DNA of 64,000 nt from NCBI GenBank assembly GCA_025602905.1, contig JAHLKI010000015.1:496001-560000 (forward strand). The letters run 5' to 3'. The position numbers and the translations under genes were made by a program. Positions 49,001-60,555 of this stretch are shown piece after piece; the first letter of the stretch is position 1, and each line of letters begins with the position of its first letter. This DNA comes from Phlyctochytrium arcticum (Eukaryota; Chytridiomycota; Chytridiomycetes; Chytridiales; Chytridiaceae). The notes beneath the pieces are model-generated. The model was given only the letters and a program-made list of their open reading frames with translations, had not been told where the DNA came from and made no database searches.

Positions 49001-52000
49001 CATACGGTGGCGAATGCCGCTAGCTCCACAAAACGTGGATTTTTACGGAAGCGATGGAGGTTCTCCAGTGCGATGTCCGGCCCAGAAGCTGTCAAGACCG
49101 ATGCGAGCTCTTTCAAAGTTGTTGCACTCTGATCAAGCACTTTTCTAAGATTGAGAGCGGTAGGCGCCAGTATGGAAGAATTTGCAATAAGCATGGGATT
49201 CCCAGACGATGCCACGACAGGGCCATCCAATAATAGCGGTTGCGACCCTACGCGTTGTAACGGCTGCATTTGCATTTGTGCTTGCGGGGCCGGTATTTGG
49301 TTTGCTGACTGCATAATTGAACTACCGCTGGATCCATGCAGCGCTACAAGGGCGTTATTGGCCCGAATCAACTCCACTTCCAGATACTCACAAAATGTCT
49401 CTAACCTTCTTGCCATATATTCATAACCTTTTCCTACTTCGTTCGAGACTGCAATTACTGAGTGATAGGCAAAATCACTTCCGCCACCTCCTTTGTTTTT
49501 CTTCTTTCCCCCTACTTCTTTGGGGCCACCTGTTCCACCGCTCTTCCTTCCTTTTGCGTTTGTCCCGACCCATTCATTCTCAAGATGTTGAGAGCTCCAT
49601 ACTCGAACGTCAGGAGCTCCTGGTACTGAGTTAAGCACGCCAACAGCTTCCTCGATAACTCTCATGGCCTTTAGGACATCAAAATGCCGTTTTCGAGACA
49701 TTAATCTGCGAGCGAGGTGGAACACTACATAACAATAGTGGTCACGCACGCCTTGTCCTCGATTATCACCCAGAATCCCAGAACAAGAGACGAATGTAGA
49801 ATGACATGCCAGCAACAACTGCACTAAGAAAGGTAGTGGTGTGGGTCCCGTAGGTATGAGCGGCAAGTGCTCGGGATCGTTGACATCTTCAAGTCGTAGT
49901 AGTGGAATGATAATCTCAAAAATTTTAAAGGATGATACCAGCATAAGTTTATCGTCCTTGATCAATCGGGCAAGCTCCAGTGCCACATGAAAGTTCCTTG
50001 CCGTGTTCAGACGAAGCATTTGTGCAGATCTTATGTCGCGTGTACCTTCACTATCGGAGGTTACAGTAGCAAGGGTTGTGCTGAAGGTACGTTCCACAAG
50101 AGCGTAAACAGCCTCAATAAATGACTGTACAGCTGTGCGAGTAATGGATATTACTTCCGGTTCGTTCAGTCGAAACATGGCTTCGCTGAATGTATCCTCC
50201 GAGGACTCAGGGCGGCGAAGGCGCTCGTCATCAGCATCCCAGACTACCAAGTAGGAGCGAAGCGTTGCGAACGCCTCATTGGCGACCGCTTTACAATTTG
50301 CGTCGTGAGAAATCTGAGCAAGGTTACCCCAGCACAAAACTAATGGAAGGGGAAACGTAGCAATGATGGGATCTGTCGGCCTTCCCATTCTGATCAGATT
50401 CCCTTTTGCATCATATCCAGCTACAGCCAGGACATAGGCGTGGTTAACATTCAAATTCGTGATTGTGCAATCAGTATCAACGCCAATCGGGGCAGCCGTT
50501 CCCGGAAAATATCCGTCTGACGCTGAAACAGAGTGGGGTGGGACCATATGCGTCACATCGCGGCAGTAAATTTGGTAATAGGCAGGTTCTTGATGTAAGC
50601 CACTGCTATTGCCCGCAAAAGTCTCGGAGAGCGGGGCAATTCTCACCGTGATAGTGGTCCGTGTTCGTCGAACAAAGAGTGGAGGCGGATATGCCGTTGT
50701 CAATTTTTCTGGGTTCTTGGCTGTTTGATTTTTATGAAGTAAAGTGCCAGGGACTTGACTTCTCAGTAACGTTCTCTCTTCCCGCTTGCTGGCCCTAAGC
50801 AGCTGTGCGGATTGATGCAAAAGATCTGCCTTCTCCTGCTCGTCAAGATTTGACCCTTCACGGGTATAAGCCATGAGCAGCAATGCCTTGATGGTCATGT
50901 TACCGGCACAGGCCCGCAACTCTTCCTCGGCTGGAAGTGTTCTCTGACGGACAGGAAACAAATGCTTATTGGTTAGTCGCAAATGGGTCATTGCTAACGC
51001 TTTGTGTGTGGCATCGGCCACGGCACGTTGATGTTTCAACCGGTTCCGAAAGAAGGCCCTGTAGAGTCTTACAAGAGCCGAAGCGAGATCGCGGCAAGTA
51101 TTGCCCATTGAGGATGAGGAATCATTGTCCCCAGGAGTATCCTCAACAAAATCAGACAAGATATTGAATTCTTTCTCCGACATTTCCCGATGAAATCCGA
51201 GCTGGCACGTAATGCTGGAAAATCCCCTCGCTCCTTCCCCGAGTCCAACACGCGCATCTTGAATCTTTTCAATGACTTCTTCCAATACACCTCGTGCTAG
51301 GTCGTATTCATGCATACCCTCCAGGACTATGCTGAGTTTTTCGGCAACTTCCAGAACGAATGGGGCGTCTTTTGGTTGACCGACATCAATAAGAACTGCG
51401 TGAAGCGAGCGAAACAGGATGACTACTAACGTGTCTAAACTCAATCTGCCTTCACCAGAGTTCAACTCTGGCACGGGCCCAAGAGCTGTGAATGGTCGAA
51501 ATATTGGCTCCAACACTCGCCACATTAACCGGCATGCGTCCACCAGAAGGCGAGGAGAAGTCGCAGGTAGCAGAGGATCGTCCATACAATCAGCAATGGC
51601 ATCGAGAAACCCTACAGCGGCAGCGTGCATATGCAAGGATATATCAATATTGTCTTCCATGGATGCTGGTGGTGGTTCAGTGACAACATTCGCAGGGGTT
51701 TGAGTCCTGCTAGAAAGTTTTCCAGTAGGCTTCGCATCAAAGCCGACCTTGCGCTCGCTTAATACAACGTTCCAGAAATTAACGGCAGCCAAACGGACAA
51801 CAACTTCTTTTCCAGCCCCATTTCTTTCCGCTTCATTGAATTTTTCATCCATTACATCAGACGTGAGCAGAGCATCAACCATCCGCGCAAGCAAGCTGAA
51901 TCGCTCCCATTGATGATAGGCGAAAAGCTGGCGCAGTAAAGCCATTGTGTCGGATAAATCCAGGTGCTGCAATCTGTGTACTGTCATCAATCGCGCTATA

Positions 52001-54406
52001 TTCTCCTTCCGTGGCATCTGGCCAAGCTTGAGATCGCTTGTGATGGCACTCATCAGTTTTGTTCTCGTCAAAAAAGTTTCTGGATCCGAGAAGGCAATAT
52101 CAAACCCGACATCCAGAAGTAGCAGCATCAGCTGATCCGTCCGATTCAAGGCCAGATCGTTTCCTGATGTCTTTTCAATGAAGGTCAATGTTGGGGTCGA
52201 TTCTTTTAAGGCATGCAGAGCCGCGACGACGGCGTGTAATCGATCTCGATCATTATGGAAAGACACCAACATAAATAGGATGTCGAAAAGCATTTGCCGA
52301 CGAGCACGACCTTCTTCAGAATCGTCGAGGCGAGTTACTTTTTTCCGAGCAGTTTTGACAGTTTGCTGGTGCGCAACTTGCAATTGTTGCTGATTGGCAG
52401 CTGCGGCAGCAGCTAGTCTTGCGGCCTTGGATTGTCCTTTCAATGAATCTTGAGCCATCTCGAAACCGGAAAAAGTATCCCCGCCCTCTCCCTGTGGACC
52501 CTCACCGAGCCCATATGCCACCGGGCTCTCAGGTTCACTAGGCTCTCTTTCGACTCGGCGCCCACGCTCCCCTTTAAGAACCCCCCGCGGCTTTTCCGCC
52601 AACTGGTTCATCGCCTTGATGGAGAGTGTGCGGACCAGTCCTCGACCAGTGCTTGGCTTGTAAAGCAGATCACCCGTCATGTCGGTTCCTTGGCTAATCA
52701 CGGAGTTCCTGTACAAAGCAGTACCAGTTCCCATCATGGAGCCTGCGCCTCCGGGTGCTAAGCTCATGGTAGACGCAGCAAGATCAAAGTATGAGGCAGT
52801 CAGCTTTGCCCCTCCCCGGCCCGCTGCAATAACCTCCCATAAGGGTGCGACTGGTTTTGTTGCCCTGGTTGTCGGCGCCATTGTACCGGCGGGCATGGGT
52901 GCAGGCCGATCCAATCGACGAAGTGGGGTATGCGACATTATAGATGCTCGAATATCCTCTTCTTGGATGGCAGAACTTTGATTGGCGCTTTGCCTTTTTC
53001 CCGACAGTAAGTTGGCAGGTTGTGCGTTTGCTATTGATGGAGGTACTGCATCAGCATTCGCAACTTTTCTCCCACCAGCGATGCCCCTGATCTCACACGC
53101 CAGAATCAGCAAATTGACGTTCTGCAAAACAGCATTCCCAACGTCACTATCTTGAGCACTTTCCGTTCCTCCCTCAGGCTTGCTTTTTTCACTGCTGTCT
53201 TCGATTATCTCATTGACTTTTGCAACCGCCTCTTGCACGACAGATTCTGCTAAAGCAAATGCTTCAGCACGGACATGTGCCGTGTAAAGAGCTGTATACA
53301 CATCCAATATCGCAGGTAAATAGGTGATAGTGAGAAGCAGAGGGCATGACTCGATGTACGATATCGTATCTGCAAGAGGGTCTACTGTCTTTGTGCATCC
53401 TTTAATTACACAGAAGTGACCCCAAAAAGAGTATCCTTACCTCCTCACTATATCCAGCAGCAATCATGCTCCCCGCAATAGTCCGCACCTTTCCGGCTCC
53501 GTCCCATACTGCCCATGCTCCAGCCTCTGGCTCCTCCATCAGTACCCCGTTTTTCATCACTTCAAGAATTGCACTCAGAATATCCAAGACTTTAACAATG
53601 CTTTGTCGCGAAGATAGTGCTGGGTCACTGTAACGCAGGGCATGGTAGTCCGCCATGTGTTTCCCTAACTGCGCACGGGGACGAAAGGTCCGAGGTGTGG
53701 CTCCAATCTGCTTTTTGAGATCAACAGGATTCACAGTGTCTATCACTGCTGTCGAAGGCCGGGTCGCCGGTGGTGGTAGCGTAGCTTCATAAGAGTCAGC
53801 TCGATCCAAAAAGTACTTGAAGCATGCAATGTACGCAACGTCATGCATCCTCGGCATGGACATGATTCGTTCCCCAGTACTGATAATTAAGCTATACATT
53901 TCTCTGGCGGGAAGATGCGGGGAAAACTTATTCCAGCATTGCGTCAAGTGTCTTGTCAAGAGACGTTTGCGAGTATTCTCAGAGGCATGTACAGTAGCGG
54001 CCTGCTTCACATCTTCATTCATGCCCGGCATTGATGATTGAGCTTCTGAGGTGACTTGTCGTCGTGTTTGGATCAAAGACAACGCTCCCACAACCGAATT
54101 AACCTCTTGTGCGCACCTCAAACTGAGGGCTTCCTGGGTCATACGCCCCTGAAGAAGGCCTATCGAGGAGCTATCCTCCCCAGGAGGTAGAGATGCCTTC
54201 AACTTCATAAAAGGTCCTGTCAAGCCCTTGTTTAAAGGAAGCAGGTAAGGCTGAGGTCGTCGCTTGTGTTGTATCATCGCCTTCATCCGCCGAGGCAGCT
54301 CCGCTCTTTGATGATTTCTCAATGAATATCCAAAGGTATCTGTATCCCTGGTCGAACTTCCTAGCCCGCCGATACCGGTCATACTCTCCAAATGACCCCC
54401 CGCCAT
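43057..54406 (-). CDS. CFAP54: Cilia- and flagella-associated protein 54 (central apparatus)
   Basis: Giant gene of five exons: 54406-53441, 53388-48803, 48739-45635, 45572-43529 and 43461-43057. The introns are 52-67 bases and join in frame for 3701 residues. In animals and algae CFAP54/FAP54 is a scaffold of the C1 central-pair projection needed for beating. Matching features are the early helical part (LTQCWNKFSPHLPAREMYSL), SIVKVLDILSAILEV, and SYIESCPLLLTITYLPAILD followed by VYTALYTAHVRAEAFALAES. Middle segments are rich in Ala/Leu helices, with fibronectin-like strands (YQIYCRDVTHMVPPHSV). The Ser-rich tail ends DRQSGGR. It is longer than the human protein (about 3100) through disordered inserts, as near 52900-52400. 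The 5' end is the least certain: another frame is open over 54171-54461. A flagellar role fits a zoosporic fungus. Confidence 0.82.
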
Positions 54407-54694
54407 ACTGCTCGTTGTTGAGCACCACAGCCTTTGTCGCCGAAGATCCAGAAACTAACAAACGAATTCAAGCGAAATCCCGACATTACGTAATCGAGAT
54501 TCGAGAGGAATCGCTCAGGCTCTTAGGTGGAGAGGTATTGACAGAACATTTACAGAACGTAATGTATTACAGAAAGAATGTCTATGTAGGTGGTATGCAT
54601 ATAAAGAACAAAATTGAGTTGATCAAGCAATTCACCCAAAACCAAAAAAAAGGAGACGAAGGATCGGGACTCTTTCAATGAAGAACGCCAAAAG

Positions 54695-57600
54695 CTATCG
54701 AATGATTTTTCGCGCTCGACTTCTTACACCGTGTGTATTCTTTTTCCAGGATGCTTGCAAAGTAGCGGCGTGCATGTCGGCTGCTGACTGTCCGGGGCCT
54801 ACTTCGATCACATTATTGCTATTCTGCCCGACAAGCGAGTCCCACTTGAAGCCCTTTCCGCGTAACGATCGAGGTATTTTAATCAGCGTGACGGGATCAG
54901 CACCCTTGCGGCCAGTTCCTAATCGCTTCACCTTTGCATCAATAGTTGGCCGAGCTACGACTCTTGACGTTGAATGTGGATATGCCATAGAGCTCGACGC
55001 GTGACTGTTTCCCGCTGTCCACCGATTCCGTGCCCGCAGTAGGAGAGACGGAGACGTACGGCCATCATCGTCGCTGTCGCTCGCGTTCATTGACGATTGG
55101 TGGTATATGTTTCCTTGACCTGGGCGTTTTCGCGGACGAGCAGCGTAATCATCATCAGAGCTATGACAAGAATCTGACAGGTCAAACTCGGACTCTGAGG
55201 TCGGCGATGACCGTGAGAAGCGCTGGACAAGTTTTTTGGTATCTCTGCTTGGAGTATTGGTTTGTGTGCGTTGTGGGGTAGGGAAAGCAGATGCCCCGTA
55301 GTTGTCCGAAAGCTTACGCTTCTTGGGAGTGCTCATTATTGTAGATGATGACTCAGTATTGGCACGACCTCTCCTCTTGGCGGGTTCAACATAGTCTGGA
55401 TCATTATCGGGGTCGTCCTCCCCGTTCAGGGCCAGGAAGTTGGAGCCCGAGATCAATGCAGCAGACGCAGATCTTCGAGGGTTTGATTTCTTTACTGCAA
55501 ACTTGCGACCAGCTAAATTGGTACCCTTGCGAGTTGCCATCATCCTTTCCGCTTCAAGATACTGTCCACCCTCAACAGCCTCAATCTGATCCACCTCAGC
55601 CTCACGAACACCCAATTTCCGCAAAACCGCCCGTATATGTTGCAACGTGGACGACAACGACGCCTTTGCGTCTGCTGGGGACTCTTCTACAATATGCTTC
55701 ATAGCTTTTACGACCACATCAGGTTCCAATAAGACCGATGGTACGAGATCATCCGTGGCGATAGAGTAGTTGGAGGGGCTGTCCAAATGACCGGAGACAC
55801 TGCCGCACATAGACTCAGTGGATCCATCGTCAGGATACCCGAACGAAGTGCGACTAGATGCAAGTGAGAGGCGGCGCAGGGAAGGAGGACCATGCCCAAG
55901 GTGGGAAACATGCGACATAGTACTCGCATAATCTTCATCGGCGTCACCCATAGCATCGTCTGTGTCGAGATCCTGCCCATGAGCCATCAGACCGCCACCG
56001 TTTCCGAAGTCACCGCCCGATTCAGATAGTGAGTAATATGTGTCCTACAAATGAAAACAGTCAACATCAACGAGCATTCGTGTGCCAGAAAAAAATTCTT
56101 ACATTGCTGGTATCATACTCATGCGTACCGGAAAGCAGCCCGTCCGAGTTGCTTTCACCAGAAATTACGCCAGAAAATAGCAGTGCGTGAGAATTTTGAG
56201 TATGATAATGCCATTGCTGGGGTGGCAATGACTTATTCTCGGATTGCAGTACATTTATATCGTCAAATGCAATTTGGTCGAAGGGTGGACTGAAGGCGCC
56301 AAGCTCACTGGAATAGTTGGGGAGAGAGGTTGAAGGCGAGGAGATGGAGACTGAACTGCTGGCGAACTTGGATCCATTGGACGGGTTTTGATAGTTGCTC
56401 CTCTGGCAAAATTCTGGTGCATCTGACTGGTGCTGCGCAAGTCTCCCTGTTCTCGGGTTGATATCTTCCGTGAAAGGATACTCTGAGCCACCAATGTCTT
56501 CACCGGTGGACATATGGCTTAGCATCTGTGCATGTTGTAGACCCTGCTCTTGTGTGTTATCGACAGCCACGACACGCGTTTCGTGAACCGAGCTGGAGCT
56601 GGAAGCTGTTGCATAAGCGTGCTCCACAGAGTACGAGTAATCGGCTGGTTGTACCAGCATTGGGTATTGGGTGAATGGATGGTAGCGAGAAGCTACAAGT
56701 CGATCGTATTCAGCGACACTGACTGGGGTCCAGTGCGCATCGTTTTGATCAAGTTCGTCGGGTTGTGACATACACATGCCGCCGCCTTGTAAGGACGATG
56801 TTCGAAGCCCGCCCCCAAAGTTCATGAGCAGCTCGCCAGCTTCCATACTGTCAGGGGAGATCCGCGGGTAGGATGTCGCGTATTCCCCGACATTGCTGTC
56901 AAAAGTTATCGTGGTTGACGTGGGTCGTCCGAGCGCGTTCAGCTTGAGTTGTGGTCGTTCAAACGAAGCTGTACTGTCACCCAGTTGCTTTTGTTGTAAA
57001 GAATGATCTTGGTGGGCCAAGTCCCAGTCAAGTTGAGCCTTTAGATGAGCGTCGAGTGCTAATGTTATAAAATCGACAGTATTTCCTGATGTCTCATTCT
57101 TGGTGTTGGTGTCCCAAGCCGGTTGGTAGCGAGAGGGCGAATGATGATGGTGTATTTTGCCACATTGTGAAGCGTAGATTGCGTCTGTATCAGTTAACCG
57201 GTCGAGTGATGGGGTATCATGGATGGAGTCGGGGGATGCGTGATGTTTCAGTTCATGTTGCGATACAGCTGCAGGCATGTCGTGTTGCAAGAATGAGCAG
57301 GCCTTGTGATGAATATGCGGGCGATGGCGGTGACAGTGAAAGACGGATCCGAGAGGCGAGTGACGGCTCGGATGAGTGAGCAGCGTACGAACAGTCGTTC
57401 CGGGCAGATGGGGGATCACTGTCGCATCGGTCGTGTGCATGTCGGATGCACACTCTGTCCTGCAAAACGTGGCAGTCAAGCCTAGTGGACCCGGAGAAAG
57501 TGGTAGTGACTGGGACAAAGTTTCAGAGGTGTGACAATGGGGTGAATTGTGGTTTTGACGCGAAGTTGTGGGGGTGCTTGAGATGCCTACACCTTTCAAA

Positions 57601-57722
57601 TCCTCACTGGCGTCAAATGTGCGGGGATCGTCGCTGATGGGCATATAAGTAGGCCCGCAAGATTGGGCTAATGCGGTCTCAGACGGTTCCCCCTTTCTCA
57701 CGAAGCCATTTTTTTCAGACAT
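54695..57722 (-). CDS. Large disordered, probably nuclear, protein of unknown function
   Basis: Two exons, 57722-56103 and 56044-54695, encode 989 residues from MSEKNGF. The first half is His/Ser/Thr/Pro-rich and disordered (CHRHRPHIHHKAC). The second half holds a helical block (VVKAMKHIVEESPADAKASL, then LGVREAEVDQIEAVEGGQYL), basic patches (AKRRGRAN, TPKKRKLSD, RPRKRPG) that look like nuclear localisation signals, and a conserved-looking stretch VTLIKIPRSLRGKGFKWDSL. The end is KKNTHGVRSRARKIIR. No DNA-binding domain is recognised. The two exons are one gene, since the 58-base intron joins SN to DTYYSLSESGG in frame. An upstream mini-exon 58194-58133 (MSRTKPSRKSGLQL...) with a strong donor could splice to an acceptor near 57905 and add about 80 residues; this is not decided. 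Confidence 0.6.
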
Positions 57723-60555
57723 GTCATTCTGCTGGAAGGATGAGTCTGGAAGAAAAAATCTTGAGGGTTTCGGGCAAGGAGAACAGGATATGGGCGGCGA
57801 CAAAGTGGCATTGCAGGCGAAAGGGAACTGATGTCGAGCATCGCTGCCTGGTTTATGGTCCTCGTGTTGGACATTGCCACTCTTGAACGGCGATTCGGAT
57901 CTAATTGGAATGAAATCAGGACGATCGAGAAAAAAAACCGCCAGGGAAATGAACTGGTTAGTTTCAAGGTCAAACAAATCATCATCAGCCCAGCAGCATG
58001 GCCTTTGCAATACCCTTACAGCGTGAAATGTCAGAACGAACGTCTTACAGCACGCGCGGGCTTGATATCGACATTGTTTATCCTTGGCCCAATGCCCGCT
58101 ACCATGTGGAGAGTAAGAAGAGACGCCCTTACCTTTCCAGTTTGATGGCAACCAGCTGCAAGCCGCTTTTACGGGACGGTTTGGTTCGACTCATTCTCGG
58201 AGTATCCGATCGCTGTGCTGCAGTGTTTAAAACCCGGCTATCGGTCGCAGGAGCGCTCAAGTGTCTCGGTTGGGCAAAGGAAGGGCAAAGAGCGGGATGG
58301 GAAGATTCTGGATGGGTCCGACGCAAATACTTGGTAGCAATCGAGTAGAGGTTGGTGAATGGTGGGGAACGATGTTCGATCGATGGCGTTAACAGATTGG
58401 AAGAAACAGAAGTGTACGGCCCAAGTCTCGAGTGCAAGTTCAGGGTGCAGCAAGCAGGCAAAAGGGCCAAGTCGACGGTGAAAACACCACGACGATGCTC
58501 GCAAGGACAGTTACAGAAAACTTGATGACGATGGCGGATCCAAACAAGGAGGAACGGAAGAAGCACAGATGAGTTGGGCTCGCGTTCGTGGAGGTTTTAA
58601 TGTTTAACCGATCTTTAAATTAAGAAAGTGAGTGGACTCCGATGTTTTTTTCTCCACGGGGTAATGTGAGATCCTAGTGCCCGGGCTAAGCTCGCTGTTG
58701 AATGAAAGGCGGCTACTAGATGGAGAGGCAATTCGAAGCGATGTTGGCATTGGGTAATCCGTCTGTGCTTACTCGCTCAAATCAATGAGCCCCTCGCAAG
58801 GTGGATAGGGGTGTCGTACGGTTTGCGATGATCTATCTGTTTGAGAGCCTAGGTCGTACGTTTGAGGCCAAGTTTGGGAAGCTCAGTTGGTTCATGAGTC
58901 GTTGCCCAGGCAGCGCCGGTATGAGTGGCGGCTCCCAGTTGCAAGTATAAAGCGAGTTGCAAGGGGAAGTGATCGATTCTGGTAATCGACTGGACCCTGT
59001 CTGGCCGATCTTGAAATGGAAATTGAGCAAAAAGTGTGCAGTGTGTGTGGGCTACAAATTTCCAATTGCGGGTGAGCTCCATGAACCGGTAACTACGAAG
59101 GTGTAGGCATGGCGGGCACTGGGAAGATGCGTCCGTGAACCTTTTTTGGTCGAATTGGCAGCACAGCACGACGCAAATACACAGGAGCAGAAGAGCAAAA
59201 TTTAAGCTGCATTGGCTTGCGCGAGGGCACGGTCATTTAGTGAACCGATGCCAGGCTGGGCACGCAAAAGGTACACTGCAGTGAGCGCGCACAGTGTAGC
59301 CTGGCTGTTTTGAATGTATTGTTGCTGTATCATCATCTACAGCTGCTGCTGCTGCTGCTGATCTCTACATTCTGTTGCTGTTGCTGGCACCCTGAAGCGA
59401 TGATGACCTTGTTGAATATGTATCTCGCAGCTCCGGACGGCATGTGCTGTGTAGCAGTCCATAGTTGTGTTCCAAAGATTCGTTTCTATCGCTTGGAGTC
59501 CTTGGTCCAACCGGGTGCGCCCTGCGAGCTGTCAAAATGCAAGTGCCCGCAAGCGACGCGTCGAATCTCATGAGCGGGAATCTCATGAGCGGAGGTTGTG
59601 GCGCAGGAATTAGGTAATCGTGAATTTCAGCTTTCAGCTTTTCTCTGCAATTCGCCATCTTACCCCAGTGTTTTCCTGTCCTGCGACATCCAAGATCACA
59701 ACGAGAAAAGAACTTGCAGCGCAACGGCAATTGACCGCCGTCTGCTTGGGGTCAGGCACTCATTAACTACTGAAAGTCAGGGGCATGGCCTTGAGACCTG
59801 ATGCAAGCAGCGGGTCAAGAAAGATCATTCTCACACAGATTCTACTTACTGTTTACCCCGAGTATATGTACATGATACATGATGAAAAGGGCTCTCAACC
59901 AGAGCTCTCTCTCTCTCCTCCCCCATTGATATGGATATCCCCGGTGGAAATCCATCAAGTCGGAGTTGGCATCGGCGACAAGAACGAAGAACCACTTTAC
60001 GACTGCGCCAGTCACGTGCAGAAGTGAGGCGTCCCCAGCCACACCCTTATTTAGCATTTTTGCGTGGCACAGCTGCGCGCGCAGAAGGTGGCGGCGCTGC
60101 GTCGGGCTGGCGGTCAACTTCCAACGCCAGGCAAGCAGCGCCGTTACCAGTGCTTTTCTTTTCCATCCCCGCAATCTCTGGGCCGACCACGGGAGACCCG
60201 CAACCTCCTCCTCCTCCATCTACCCACCCTTCACGGACCACCACGGCAGCGGCGGCGGTGTGGGAGCATAGAGAGACGATCCCTGGTAGAACAGCTCGCC
60301 ATCTCGTTGGAGCAACCCCGATTCTAACTTCTATCGGCCCTTTTCTTTTAACAGAAGTGAATAGGGGATCGAAATCAAATCAGCAAGGACCCCGTTTCAC
60401 TTTTTTCGCAGTGCCTTTTTATTTGCTCGACAAACAACTGCAAGAAATTGTTGCTGCAGTTTAGATCATATTCTCTCTACCGTTCTCTTCTTAACTCTTC
60501 AAACTCTTTACGACAACTCTTCAAGTGAAAGACAGTTACTCAAGATCCTGCAAAG
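57723..60555. other. Large intergenic region upstream of the chitin synthase gene
   Basis: 2.8 kb between two divergent start codons, the largest gene-free stretch of the window. The proximal 500 bases may hold a 5' exon of the minus-strand gene (58194-58133). The rest carries only scattered short frames without family resemblance, a (CTG)6 run at 59343-59360, a CT-rich patch near 59900 and a pyrimidine-rich leader before the ATG at 60556. A long 5' untranslated region or distant control sites of the chitin synthase gene would fit. Confidence 0.45.
59343..59360. repeat. (CTG)6 microsatellite
   Basis: Six perfect CTG units, followed 17 bases later by an imperfect TTGCTG run. It lies in noncoding DNA upstream of the chitin synthase gene. 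Confidence 0.95.

Noticed and set aside
54322..54681. Plus-strand frame of 119 residues with a protein-like second half
   Set aside because: It overlaps the CFAP54 start on the other strand, lacks a recognised family and has no clear promoter or further exons; chance is likely.
56067..58151. A 694-residue protein starting at TTG 58151
   Set aside because: TTG is not a usable start here. The strong donor AAG/GTAAGG at 58133/58132 lies inside that frame, so the part before about 57905 is more likely intron.
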